A DNA stretch of 32,116 nt, taken from IMG/VR virus record IMGVR_UViG_3300028895_000097, positions 1 through 32,116 of that record. One strand, written 5' to 3'. Source of the DNA: a virus. Each line of letters starts with the position of its first letter. Within the stretch, counting starts at the first letter, position 1. Below are positions 1 through 7,866 of this stretch, in pieces. The notes below the pieces were generated by a model. That model had not been told where the DNA came from. It did not search any database and worked only from the letters and a program-made list of their open reading frames with translations. Both the position numbers and the translations under genes were made by a program.

Positions 1-426
1 CTGGAATACATACGTGACAAATTTCAGATAGGTGCTGGTGAAATATATGAATTAGATTGCGAACCACAAAAGGTGGTAGATAAGTGTGCTATTCTAGTGC
101 TGGAAAAATTTGGTTTGTGTAATTTCAAAAACTATGTTAATGCGGCCCATACCACGCACTGCGAATCACAACGTAAACAAGGGTTTCTGGATGATCTAAC
201 TAAAACTACGTTGAAGGATTTACCGAAACCCCCTATCGAGGGCACTGACTATAGTTTAGTTACGAAGTTATTTGGTCAGCAAACAAAGCCGGAAGTTAAG
301 AAGATTTCATGGCTTGACAAGCTGAAGAAAATATGGTATCTTATAAGTAACAAGAAAGAAAAAAGATTGAAACCTATAAAGAAACGATTACGGAGAGACT
401 CATGGAACTATCAAGCAGCAGAATAA
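1..426 (+). CDS. Partial hypothetical protein (3' part, 141 codons in window)
   Basis: The reading frame is open from base 1, so the gene begins upstream of the window; the first internal GTG at 73 is probably not its start. The visible part has no domain I recognise. Its C-terminal 50 residues are strongly basic (WLDKLKKIWYLISNKKEKR and following), suggesting nucleic acid or membrane contact, but this is only composition. The last 25 bases overlap the start of the nuclease gene in another frame, so the two are probably co-transcribed and translationally coupled. Function unknown. Confidence 0.75.
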   Translation: MEYIRDKFQIGAGEIYELDCEPQKVVDKCAILVLEKFGLCNFKNYVNAAHTTHCESQRKQGFLDDLTKTTLKDLPKPPIEGTDYSLVTKLFGQQTKPEVKKISWLDKLKKIWYLISNKKEKRLKPIKKRLRRDSWNYQAAE

Positions 427-1556
427 ACGATTTTCTCGGCTGCCCCTATTCTCTTCATCTATTCCTCGACTATGGATTGGTGACGCTGGATGAGAAGGAC
501 GCTACCCGGATCGGCACACTATACCATAAGCTTCACGAGCTATGTGAGGCGGTTGAGAGTGGGTACGATGAAGGAGACGACTGCGACGATGCAGTACAGG
601 CTGAGCTTGTGAAGTACCTGAACAAACAGTATGCTGAGTGTCCGCCCAACAAGACGATGGATGAGTGGGCTATCGAACGGACGATGGTACTGTATGGATT
701 CTTGGTTTACCGCTGGCACTACTCCGATCAGAAATACGACATTCTTGGTGCCGAGCTTGCTTTCGGTGGGCTTAGTGACAGTAGCCTCCCCGGTGTGCCG
801 ATCATTCACCCCGACACAGGTGAAGAATCTGGTGTGTATCTTAAAGGACGGATTGATAACTTGATCCTGTCAGGTCGTCGCCCGATGATACATGACTTCA
901 AATCTACCGGACGTAACATACACGATAAGGCGTACTGGAATGAACGGGCTGCAAACATGCAAATGAAAGCCTACATCTATGCTGCTCGTTGGCTGCAACA
1001 AGAAGGCTTCCTTGAAGACTACGGTCTTGAACGAAACGGCTTCCTCACTAAGGGTGCGATCATCGATGCATGGAAACGCCCTTCGACTACAGCAGTGTTG
1101 CTGACACAGAAGGCATCACAGGAATTCATCGAGACAGGTGAATACTATGATACTGAGTTCAAGGTAGAATATGAGCTTGGCGACGATGGGCCTGAGGTTT
1201 ACATCGATGCTAAACGTGCTGCGATCAAGCCCGGAAAGAAAGGATTCCAGATTCGAGAAACTGTGGATATGATGGGAGCAAGAGTGCTGGATATGATGGC
1301 AGAAAATCCTGACGATTATTTCCAGCGTCGAGAATTGCCTATCACTGATACTGATATGTATAACTTCCAGATGGATTTGTGGAACGTGGTGCAGAATATC
1401 AAGTACATGCAAGACAATGATGGTTGGTACCATAACCGATTGAACTGTAGAAAAACGTATCACTGTTCTTACATCCCGATCTGTGACAACAATGTGGATG
1501 TCAGTGATGGCCAAGTACCGAATGGTTTTCGGTGTGTATTTAACAAGGAGAAGTAA
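402..1556 (+). CDS. RecB/Cas4-type PD-(D/E)XK nuclease with probable 4Fe-4S cluster
   Basis: A 384-residue DNA exonuclease-like protein. The RecB-family motifs appear in order: G38-x3-H42 in an N-terminal helix, E118, GRID with D152, DFK with D165 and K167 (metal-binding D and catalytic K), and a Q187-x3-Y191 motif in the helix that follows. C14 near the N-terminus and C349, C355 and C361 near the C-terminus are placed as in Cas4/AddB proteins, where four cysteines hold an iron-sulphur cluster; the C-x5-C-x5-C spacing is a variant, and C378 is a further candidate. ATG 402 follows a GGAG at 393-396. Next to a Sak4-like ATPase and a probable SSB, it likely resects DNA ends for recombination-dependent replication. 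The family is clear; the exact polarity and substrate are not. Confidence 0.85.
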   Translation: MELSSSRINDFLGCPYSLHLFLDYGLVTLDEKDATRIGTLYHKLHELCEAVESGYDEGDDCDDAVQAELVKYLNKQYAECPPNKTMDEWAIERTMVLYGFLVYRWHYSDQKYDILGAELAFGGLSDSSLPGVPIIHPDTGEESGVYLKGRIDNLILSGRRPMIHDFKSTGRNIHDKAYWNERAANMQMKAYIYAARWLQQEGFLEDYGLERNGFLTKGAIIDAWKRPSTTAVLLTQKASQEFIETGEYYDTEFKVEYELGDDGPEVYIDAKRAAIKPGKKGFQIRETVDMMGARVLDMMAENPDDYFQRRELPITDTDMYNFQMDLWNVVQNIKYMQDNDGWYHNRLNCRKTYHCSYIPICDNNVDVSDGQVPNGFRCVFNKEK

Positions 1557-1557
1557 C

Positions 1558-1767
1558 ATGGAATTCGGATATCTAAGACAGGATCAAAGCTGCCATTGGT
1601 ATCTTGTACCGGAAAAATTTATTGAGGGTTTTGACCGAATGACCGTCAACGATTTAGAAGACGTTGATGATGTTAATGAATTTGAGAATAGATACGAGCG
1701 GTTTAGATTGGGTGCGGGGTATCAGGATATACGTTGTGTAATTGAAAACGGACATTGTGTAAGATAA
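1558..1767 (+). CDS. Small acidic hypothetical protein (69 aa)
   Basis: It starts one base after the nuclease stop codon. ATG 1558 is chosen because AAGGAG at 1545-1550 lies at normal distance; the longer frame upstream overlaps the nuclease and has no such site. The protein begins MEFGYLRQDQSCHWYL and has an acidic middle (DLEDVDDVNEFE). Three cysteines (12, 60, 67) and one histidine near each end could bind metal, but there is no recognisable zinc-finger spacing. Its position inside the recombination cluster suggests an accessory role. Function unknown. Confidence 0.7.
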   Translation: MEFGYLRQDQSCHWYLVPEKFIEGFDRMTVNDLEDVDDVNEFENRYERFRLGAGYQDIRCVIENGHCVR

Positions 1768-1776
1768 GGAGAAATA

Positions 1777-2721
1777 ATGGCAAGACCACCTAAAATTGGT
1801 AGTAAACGTGGGGCATTGAACAAGAAGAAAAAGACCACGAGTGCTAAGACTGAAGAATCAATGGAATTTGAGATAGGATCGTGGGGTAATGAAGATGGGC
1901 TATTTGTTATGGTTTATGGGCCATCAGGTAGAGGCAAGTCCTCCCTTGCTTCCCTATTGGACGATGTGGTATTCGTTGCAGTGGATGAAGGCGTGAAGCG
2001 GATTCGCTCACCTAAGACTAACGAACCTATCCCCTGCATTAGACCGAAGGGCAAGGCTATGACGTTCGAGGCTGTACGGAATATCTTACAGAATCACGAG
2101 CTACTCGATCCTTACCAAAATATAGTAATCGATACAGGTACGAAGCTTGAACACTTGGCTGAAGAATACGTATTAGCCAACTTCAAGAAGGGTAATGGTG
2201 GAGAGGCTAAGAGCTTGAAGCATTACGGATACGGTGATGGGTTCGGTCACTTGGTCACAGTTATGCGGTACATTCTTTCAGATATCCAAGAGCTATTGAA
2301 GCTTGGGAAGAATGTAATCATGCTGTGTCAGGCTGACGACAAACGCATCGCATCATCCGAAGGTGTGGATGAGTTCCTGAAGTCTGCCCCTGCCCTGTAC
2401 CATGATCGTAATAATTCTGTGATGCTGACGTTTTACGAGGAATGTGATTTTGTATTCCGACTAGACTACAGCAACGTATCTGTCATATCTGACAAAGCGT
2501 TTGGACAGAAGAAAGTGGGGCGGGTGGTAGGTGATACTACCCGTGCAATCTTTGTCGCTGACGAACCACATTTCTTTGCGAAGACTCGTGACACCAAACA
2601 CGGATACCCAGTACCCCCAATTGTCACCTTCGACGACACAACAGATGATAGTATCTGGGTGTACCTGTTTGATGGTGTGGATCAAGAAGACCTTGAAGAA
2701 GCAGGAGATGAGAATGAGTAA
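1777..2721 (+). CDS. Sak4-like RecA-fold ATPase (AAA_24 type)
   Basis: A 314-residue NTPase. A lysine-rich N-terminus (residues 3-25) precedes the Walker A motif GPSGRGKS at 48-55. A Walker B-like strand NIVIDT lies at 115-120, and a second strand (NVIMLCQAD) fits the RecA core. Length and motif layout match phage Sak4/AAA_24 ATPases, which assist single-strand annealing or strand exchange together with phage SSB. TAAGGAG precedes the ATG by the usual distance. The neighbours, a RecB-type nuclease upstream and a probable ssDNA-binding protein downstream, support a recombination role. A generic RecA-like recombinase or replicative ATPase loader is the main alternative. Confidence 0.8.
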   Translation: MARPPKIGSKRGALNKKKKTTSAKTEESMEFEIGSWGNEDGLFVMVYGPSGRGKSSLASLLDDVVFVAVDEGVKRIRSPKTNEPIPCIRPKGKAMTFEAVRNILQNHELLDPYQNIVIDTGTKLEHLAEEYVLANFKKGNGGEAKSLKHYGYGDGFGHLVTVMRYILSDIQELLKLGKNVIMLCQADDKRIASSEGVDEFLKSAPALYHDRNNSVMLTFYEECDFVFRLDYSNVSVISDKAFGQKKVGRVVGDTTRAIFVADEPHFFAKTRDTKHGYPVPPIVTFDDTTDDSIWVYLFDGVDQEDLEEAGDENE

Positions 2722-2965
2722 AGTTAATCCAAAGTATCTGGCTGTCCTAATTACAAAAGATGGTTTGACATTAAAGCATCCACTATTAGATGATGATAAA
2801 TTGGCCCAGTTCAAAAACATAACACGTGACGGTGGCGAGATCGAGAATGATCTAGCTTGCCTGATTCTGGAAAAGGGTGACGTTAAACAATATAATATCG
2901 CCAGGAGCAAAACTGCTGGGACTATTGTAAAAGCCCCGGCTGGTGCAGACAAGTTAATCAAGTAA
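2714..2965 (+). CDS. Small hypothetical protein (83 aa)
   Basis: ATG 2714 overlaps the end of the ATPase gene by 8 bases. It is preferred over ATG 2708 because the AGGAG ending at 2706 lies 7 bases upstream of 2714 but only 1 base from 2708. The product starts MSKVNPKYLAVLITKDG and is mixed in charge with a basic end (APAGADKLIK); no transmembrane segment or known motif is visible. The tight overlap implies translation coupled to the Sak4-like gene. It lies between the ATPase and the probable SSB, so it may act in the same recombination complex, but this is inference from position only. Confidence 0.7.
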   Translation: MSKVNPKYLAVLITKDGLTLKHPLLDDDKLAQFKNITRDGGEIENDLACLILEKGDVKQYNIARSKTAGTIVKAPAGADKLIK

Positions 2966-2975
2966 GGAGATCAAT

Positions 2976-3818
2976 ATGAGTAAGTTAATGGCCGAAGGTA
3001 TTTTCAAATTTCAGATTCTCGATCACGGCATCAAGCTGACCAAAGACAATGAATTGCCCATGTGGGTAGCAGACTTCCGGGCTATCGCTATGTACGACAG
3101 TACATCCGGTGAATGGTCTGAGACATTTACAAATGATGATGGGGATGAAGTAAACTTCCTCGAAGCTGACCTGCAAACTCGCGGGCATTTCGTACTGGCT
3201 AACAAAGATGGAGAAGACTTCTTCCACGTAGATCGTTTGACCAAAGCTACGCCGTGGGATGGCCAGTCATTTAGAGAACTGGCCGAGCTTGCTCTGTCTG
3301 AAGTACAAGTCATCGGTGCCACCGAAGAAGGTGAGTACAACGGCAACGCCACGTTCAACGTAAACTGGATCGACCACATCGACGCTGATCCTGTACGCAA
3401 GATTGACAGTCTCGAAGCTGACGCACTGGATGCGTTGGATGCTAAGTTCGGTCGTAAGAAAGCTACGACGAAGGGTGCGAAGGCTAGTAAACCCAAAGCT
3501 ACTGCCAAGAAGAACGAGGAAGACAAACCCAAACGTGGCCGCCCCACAGTAGGCGGGAAGAAAACCGAAGAAAAGGAAGCCACGCCTACCGATGTGAATA
3601 AAGAAATCGACGGCCTGATCCCGGATGGTGATCTGGACATCGACGGTGCCTACTCCCTCTGTGTCGAACATGGGGAGAAGTGGAAAAAGAGCGAGGAAGA
3701 TGTCGGCAAGATTTGGATCGAACAGGGTGAAAGACTCTACGACGACCGTGACCCGGAAAACTCCGACGAGTGCAAGACACTAACGAAAGCTGTATTAGGG
3801 GGGATCATTAAGTTCTAA
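2976..3818 (+). CDS. Probable ssDNA-binding protein with AT-hook-like motif
   Basis: A 280-residue protein in three parts. Residues 1-140 are rich in beta-forming segments and begin MSKLMAEGIFKFQILDHGIK, compatible with an OB-fold or DUF669-like phage DNA-binding domain. Residues 158-208 are a Lys/Ala/Thr-rich flexible linker containing KRGRP at 186-190, the core of an AT-hook that inserts in the minor groove of A/T-rich DNA. Residues 210-280 are acidic and helical. Phage SSBs commonly lie between the Sak4-type ATPase and the primase-helicase, as here. The stop codon overlaps the next start (TAATG at 3816-3820). No signature residue proves the SSB call; a DNA-organising protein is possible. 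Confidence 0.55.
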   Translation: MSKLMAEGIFKFQILDHGIKLTKDNELPMWVADFRAIAMYDSTSGEWSETFTNDDGDEVNFLEADLQTRGHFVLANKDGEDFFHVDRLTKATPWDGQSFRELAELALSEVQVIGATEEGEYNGNATFNVNWIDHIDADPVRKIDSLEADALDALDAKFGRKKATTKGAKASKPKATAKKNEEDKPKRGRPTVGGKKTEEKEATPTDVNKEIDGLIPDGDLDIDGAYSLCVEHGEKWKKSEEDVGKIWIEQGERLYDDRDPENSDECKTLTKAVLGGIIKF

Positions 3819-6199
3819 TGAATAACCAGAAGAAAGAAACCTTAACCGCAAAACAAAAGGCTGCTACACTTCAGATAGCTCAGAACAATATGCTTGGTGG
3901 AATGTCGGCCCTGTTTGCAAAAGGGTTAGGGCTGTCTTCTGCGGAACCTATTGAGCAGTTGGGGGTGGGATTCTCTCCTATCCGTCAGGCATGGATCATA
4001 CCGGAGTATGATGCAGACGGTAAGGTAGTCGGCTTGAGCCAACGATGTGATGGATTAGCAGCGAAGTATCGTGAGTTTAATTATCACAAACGGCAGTACA
4101 GAGGTACTGGTCGTGGCTTGACCTACGTTCCAAACCCAGACTTCTCTGAAGATACACAGCAACGATATGCTGGTGCCAAGCATCGCCATATTCGGGTATC
4201 GCACCATCGACCCTGCCCCATATGCGGCAAGCCAGACTGGTGCGTGATTGTTGAGAATGATGAAGGCGAAGAAATCTCTGTGATCTGCGGTCGTACTGAG
4301 ACTGCATCCATCAAGGAGATTGAAGGTGCAGGATACTTACACTTGTTGAAACCAGAGGGGGATTTTTCCTTCTCTGGTTCAGCGGTGAATCGATTTGATA
4401 GCGACATCGTATTTCTGCCAGAAGGATTTGCTGATTGGTCTGTGTTTCATTCATTAGGTATGAATGCTATCGCTCGACCGAGTAGTAAAATTCTCATGGC
4501 CAAAGAGACTACGGCATTGATTGAACGGATGAGTGTGAAGACTATTATTATCGTTGGAGATAATGATGAGGCTGGCATAAGCAGCGTATTCAAACTCCGT
4601 TCTGCTCTTGGTAGTTACCAGAATCTCAAGCACCATAAAATTCTAGCGGTATTTCCCCCGGAAGAATTTAGGGATGCACGAGAATGGTACAATAAGCAAG
4701 GGTTCGATGTCACTGAGTTCATGCTACACGTTGAGGCTAACGCACAAGAGACTCCCCCGGATGGGACTATCGAAGGATGTAGTGCGGGCGAGTTAGCTGA
4801 TCGGTTCGTCGCCCTGAACAAACAAGACGGACACCCGCTGTACCGCTACTACAAGAATAACTGGTATCAGTATGACGGTAGTAAGTACGCCTTGATTGGT
4901 GCGGATCGACAAATGGATAGCGTTGAAGCTATGCGTCATCAGGTATATGAGATGTCCGGCACTATCCGATGTATCGGCGAAGGATATAATGGGCCGGTGC
5001 GTAACAAAATGAGTATCGGCTTAGCAAATAATGTTCTGGATATGGCGGCAGGAGATTTGGCTATCACTCGTACACCTCCGTACTGGATGACGGACCAGCC
5101 CCGCCCGAACCCACGGCATGTGTGGTCGTTTCGGAACGGTATCCTTGACATCGACGCATACCTACAAAATGGCGAGATCACACTGCTTGATTCGACACCG
5201 GAGTTATTCTCCCTGCATTCGTTTGATTTCGATTTTGATATCGATGCACCTTGCCCCCTGGCTGATGATAAAGTGTGGGCGATACTGAATGAAGACGAGG
5301 ATTGCTGGAATCTATGGTGGGAGTGGGTGGCGTATAATACGCTGACTGACAATCACATGGAGAAGTTTATGTTAATGGTTGGTAAATCAGGGTACGGCAA
5401 GGGTACGCTGTTAGATGTGATGACTGCTATCATTGGTTACGAACAAATGGTATCAACTACATTCAAGTCTATGTGTGGTGAGTTCGGGCTATCCCCGCTA
5501 GTCGATAAACTATCGATTCAGTTGCGAGATGCCTCATTAGGAGATCGAAGCAAGGATGCGGTCACTGCTATGGAGACTATCAAGTGTATTACCGGGAATG
5601 ATCCTATTGTGATTAACCGTAAAAATAAGATACACATACCAAATGAGAAGATCAATGGCAAGTTTACATTCACAGTGAACACACTGCCAAAGCTTCCTGA
5701 TTACGCACGAGCATTAGAACGAAGGTTGCTCCTGTTGCACTTTGTACGAGATTTCACTGAGGTTCGTGATCCGTTGTTGAAAACGAAACTTATTTCCGAA
5801 GTGCCGGGGATGATGAAGTATGTCCTAGAGGGACTGAAACGCATACACCATAAGGATAAGTTCACTGAACCCGAAGCATCGACGTATATGCGTACACAGT
5901 TCAAGAATATTACATCACCAATGGAATCATTCCTTGAAGAAACCTGCATACATGGTGGGCCGGTCAAGAAAGTAGAAGATCAGCAACTATTCCAAGCATG
6001 GTTATTGTGGTGCGACGAAGAAAACAGGACGTATCGTGGGAATCGTGATGAGTTCCGGGCTAACTTATTATCACTGTCGTCAAAGATTTACAAGAATATC
6101 GACAGTACAGTGAAGACAGTGGCGGGACTCACCGGACGATACTATACGAGGATTGAACTAAATGATAGATGGAAAGATAAACTGCGAGGACAAGATTAA
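3818..6199 (+). CDS. Zinc-finger/Toprim primase fused to SF3 (D5/P4-type) helicase
   Basis: A 793-residue replication protein. Residues 129-160 hold a probable zinc site (C133, C136, C142, C157). Residues 195-275 are a Toprim domain: E202 in FLPEGFAD and D248/D250 in VGDNDEAG are the expected metal-binding residues. A linker region leads to a C-terminal SF3 helicase with Walker A VGKSGYGKGT at 521-530, a conserved asparagine strand (FTVNTLPKLP, 618-627) and arginine-finger candidates R636/R637 (LERRLLLLHF). It should prime and unwind phage DNA as a hexamer. The start overlaps the previous stop by one base (TAATG) without a strong own SD, so translation is likely coupled. Domains are clear; whether priming is active cannot be judged from sequence. 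Confidence 0.88.
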   Translation: MNNQKKETLTAKQKAATLQIAQNNMLGGMSALFAKGLGLSSAEPIEQLGVGFSPIRQAWIIPEYDADGKVVGLSQRCDGLAAKYREFNYHKRQYRGTGRGLTYVPNPDFSEDTQQRYAGAKHRHIRVSHHRPCPICGKPDWCVIVENDEGEEISVICGRTETASIKEIEGAGYLHLLKPEGDFSFSGSAVNRFDSDIVFLPEGFADWSVFHSLGMNAIARPSSKILMAKETTALIERMSVKTIIIVGDNDEAGISSVFKLRSALGSYQNLKHHKILAVFPPEEFRDAREWYNKQGFDVTEFMLHVEANAQETPPDGTIEGCSAGELADRFVALNKQDGHPLYRYYKNNWYQYDGSKYALIGADRQMDSVEAMRHQVYEMSGTIRCIGEGYNGPVRNKMSIGLANNVLDMAAGDLAITRTPPYWMTDQPRPNPRHVWSFRNGILDIDAYLQNGEITLLDSTPELFSLHSFDFDFDIDAPCPLADDKVWAILNEDEDCWNLWWEWVAYNTLTDNHMEKFMLMVGKSGYGKGTLLDVMTAIIGYEQMVSTTFKSMCGEFGLSPLVDKLSIQLRDASLGDRSKDAVTAMETIKCITGNDPIVINRKNKIHIPNEKINGKFTFTVNTLPKLPDYARALERRLLLLHFVRDFTEVRDPLLKTKLISEVPGMMKYVLEGLKRIHHKDKFTEPEASTYMRTQFKNITSPMESFLEETCIHGGPVKKVEDQQLFQAWLLWCDEENRTYRGNRDEFRANLLSLSSKIYKNIDSTVKTVAGLTGRYYTRIELNDRWKDKLRGQD

Positions 6200-6732
6200 T
6201 GGACAGACGAGGCGATCCCGGTCTATGGGATAAATACGGATGGTATTACCTGACATGGTTAGCCTTCCTTATCTTCGCCCTTCTTATAAGTGCAAGCGGT
6301 TGTAGCAATCTGGGGGGTATCTTCTCCCCAGATGTTACGCCCGAACTGACACCTGAACAACGTATTACCGAAGCCGTCAAGAATACCAACTGGCTTGTTA
6401 CTCTATCCATACTGGGGATGGCTATATCAGTTGCAGCTATTATGAACGGCAGTAAGATGGGGATCGGGGCCTTGCTTGGCTCCCTGACCTCCCTTACCCT
6501 ATCACTTATGGTGATTAAATACGCTGGCCTGATCGCTATCATTGGATTGGTAGCGAGTGTTGGTGTGTTTGGGTACGCGGTGTATGTGAAACGTAAGGCG
6601 TTGATAGAAGTGGTGGAGAATGTAGAAGGAATTAAAAGAAAAGATTTAGTCCCCGGTATTGAGGCTTGTTTACATGCACAAAGTCCTACTACACAAAAGA
6701 TTATTAAAAATATTAAGGAGAAATTAAAATGA
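6199..6732 (+). CDS. Membrane protein with about four helices and lipobox-like N-terminus
   Basis: A 177-residue protein that starts by TAATG overlap with the primase-helicase stop. Residues 17-33 are hydrophobic and end in SASGC with C35, resembling a lipoprotein signal, although the -3 position is Ala rather than Leu. Further hydrophobic segments lie near 65-82, 88-106 and 109-130. The C-terminal 45 residues are charged and probably cytoplasmic. I recognise no family. Membrane anchoring of replication, superinfection exclusion or a holin-like role are all possible, but its place in the early operon argues against a simple late lysis function. Confidence 0.7.
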   Translation: MDRRGDPGLWDKYGWYYLTWLAFLIFALLISASGCSNLGGIFSPDVTPELTPEQRITEAVKNTNWLVTLSILGMAISVAAIMNGSKMGIGALLGSLTSLTLSLMVIKYAGLIAIIGLVASVGVFGYAVYVKRKALIEVVENVEGIKRKDLVPGIEACLHAQSPTTQKIIKNIKEKLK

Positions 6733-6830
6733 CAATTTTATATTCATTAACTATTGGATTCGTGGCCGGCGCATTGGTTGGGCCCAAACTGTTAGAACTG
6801 TTGAAACGTACAATGGAGAAATGGGGATGA
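6729..6830 (+). CDS. 33-residue single-helix membrane microprotein
   Basis: ATG 6729 overlaps the previous stop region by four bases and has a clear AAGGAG at 6716-6721. The product begins MTILYSLTIGFVAGALVGPK: one hydrophobic helix with small-residue spacing (G10, G14, G18) suited to helix packing, then an amphipathic basic tail (LLELLKRTMEKWG). Its stop overlaps the next start (ATGA at 6827-6830). The two-sided coupling and ribosome site support a real gene despite its length. It may be a partner of the adjacent four-helix membrane protein. Function unknown. Confidence 0.6.
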   Translation: MTILYSLTIGFVAGALVGPKLLELLKRTMEKWG

Positions 6831-7171
6831 TTCGACTTGATAGGTGTACACGAGATTCATTGATCGATTGGTTACTCGTGGAAGTACCTCGTAGGCACCT
6901 GCGTCGAGCTATCGAAGAAGAACGTGTGGAAGTCTTGGGCCTGTTTCGACAGGTCCGGGGCTTTCCTGCGGTACTCGTAAGGGTGACTACAAAACATGGT
7001 ACAGATGTGATCCTTGCCTTAGCCCAAGTCCGACCGCATAAAATCAATATGATGATTGTGGAGGATGTGCAGTGGGAAAACTATATAGGTATGGAGCATG
7101 GTACCCCGGTACTGGCTGGGGATTTCCCCGATCAGTACGTGGCCATGAGAGAGGAACACCAACGATGTTAG
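6827..7171 (+). CDS. Hypothetical basic protein (114 aa)
   Basis: ATG 6827 forms an ATGA overlap with the microprotein stop and has GGAG at 6815-6818 at good distance; ATG 6821 in the same frame lies too close to that site. The protein starts MIRLDRCTRDSLIDWLLVEV, has an Arg-rich helix (PRRHLRRAIEEERVEVLGL) and then alternating beta segments, resembling a small alpha/beta domain. No known motif. Co-transcribed with the genes on both sides. Confidence 0.65.
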   Translation: MIRLDRCTRDSLIDWLLVEVPRRHLRRAIEEERVEVLGLFRQVRGFPAVLVRVTTKHGTDVILALAQVRPHKINMMIVEDVQWENYIGMEHGTPVLAGDFPDQYVAMREEHQRC

Positions 7172-7407
7172 GAATGTTTTTTATACGTGGAGTTTTTTGG
7201 AAGCGGAAAAACTTGGGCGACGATCCCCCGCACATACACTTCATGCATGTACCAGAAAATAAACAATACGCACAGCCTGATCCGAGGCAGAATGCACTTA
7301 ATATGAAGTTCACGAAACGGGTACAGCAGCCGTGGCGGGGTAAACCGTATGAATCAATCTTATATGATTGTGACGAGAAGGAAGCATTGGGAGTATTCAA
7401 AGAATGA
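7165..7407 (+). CDS. Hypothetical basic protein (80 aa)
   Basis: ATG 7165 is chosen: GAGG at 7151-7154 precedes it and it overlaps the previous gene by only 7 bases. A GTG at 7072 would give 111 residues but would overlap the previous gene by 100 bases. The product begins MLGMFFIRGVFWKRKNLG, is rich in His, Pro and basic residues, and ends acidic. No family recognised. Its stop overlaps the next start (ATGA at 7404-7407). Confidence 0.6.
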   Translation: MLGMFFIRGVFWKRKNLGDDPPHIHFMHVPENKQYAQPDPRQNALNMKFTKRVQQPWRGKPYESILYDCDEKEALGVFKE

Positions 7408-7655
7408 TTTGTTACGCAATTAATAGACTGCCCATTAACGTGCCAGCCGATATCGGGTTGTCCGAGCTAGAGGATAACCATATGATCCTATTCGATTACA
7501 AAGGTGCATTAGGGCTTTTACACGAAGCAGTGCGACAGGATTTAATACGTCAATTAAAAGAAAGGGATGAGCATCTCAAACAGTATCGAGAACACCCACC
7601 CCTTTATGTTGACTTCGATCACTTAACGCCTGTCTCACGAGTAAAATTAAATTAG
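7404..7655 (+). CDS. Hypothetical protein (83 aa), last gene of the plus-strand operon
   Basis: Starts by ATGA overlap with the preceding stop. The product begins MICYAINRLPINVPADIGLS. A charged helix at roughly residues 43-62 (EAVRQDLIRQLKERDEHLKQ) may form a short coiled coil. No known domain. Its stop (TAG at 7653-7655) lies inside the hairpin that ends the opposite, late operon: the two final genes overlap tail to tail by 9 bases, leaving no separate intergenic space. Confidence 0.6.
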   Translation: MICYAINRLPINVPADIGLSELEDNHMILFDYKGALGLLHEAVRQDLIRQLKERDEHLKQYREHPPLYVDFDHLTPVSRVKLN

Positions 7656-7677
7656 CGGGATAATCATCCTCGCTAAT
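7641..7677 (-). terminator. Rho-independent terminator of the late operon, embedded in coding sequence
   Basis: Read on the minus strand, ATTAGCG (7677-7671) pairs with CGCTAAT (7657-7651). An inner GGA/TCC extension carries one bulged base, and the loop is short. The hairpin is followed by a T-rich run, TTAATTTTAC (7650-7641). It sits in the last codons of the 72-residue minus gene, whose stop is at 7647-7649, and covers the stop of the plus gene. On the plus strand the hairpin is followed by ATCGGTGAAG, so it should mainly stop leftward late transcripts. Confidence 0.65.
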
Positions 7678-7865
7678 ATCGGTGAAGTAATGACTCCAAC
7701 GGCTAGTAGTACGCCTACTGCTATCCAGCGGAGTCTATTCACCCTTTGTCCATGAGGACACGCATTGATGTGTGCATCGAGTATCTTCGGTAGTTGGTCC
7801 TTTGACCACTGATCGAAATACTCTCGTACAATTAAATGCACCTGATCCTTATCTTGGCTGTTCAT
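7647..7865 (-). CDS. Small membrane protein with C-terminal helix, holin-like candidate
   Basis: A 72-residue protein, last in the late operon. Residues 1-40 are charged and helical, followed by an HINACPHG motif (32-39) and one hydrophobic segment at about 46-69 (LRWIAVGVLLAVGVITSPIL). The layout, a short soluble N-terminus with one C-terminal membrane helix, resembles small phage holin or XhlA-like proteins, but many phages carry such proteins of unproven role. AGGAGA upstream of ATG 7865 fits. No endolysin is seen nearby, which weakens the lysis call. Confidence 0.65.
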   Translation of the reverse strand: MNSQDKDQVHLIVREYFDQWSKDQLPKILDAHINACPHGQRVNRLRWIAVGVLLAVGVITSPILARMIIPLI

Positions 7866-7866
7866 A

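Noticed and set aside
402-1556. Nuclease as a CRISPR Cas4 component
   Set aside because: No Cas1, Cas2 or CRISPR array in the window, and RecB/Cas4-type nucleases are common in phage recombination modules.
3023-3640. 205-codon open frame on the minus strand
   Set aside because: Antisense to the probable ssDNA-binding gene, Ser-rich shadow, inside a plus-strand operon.
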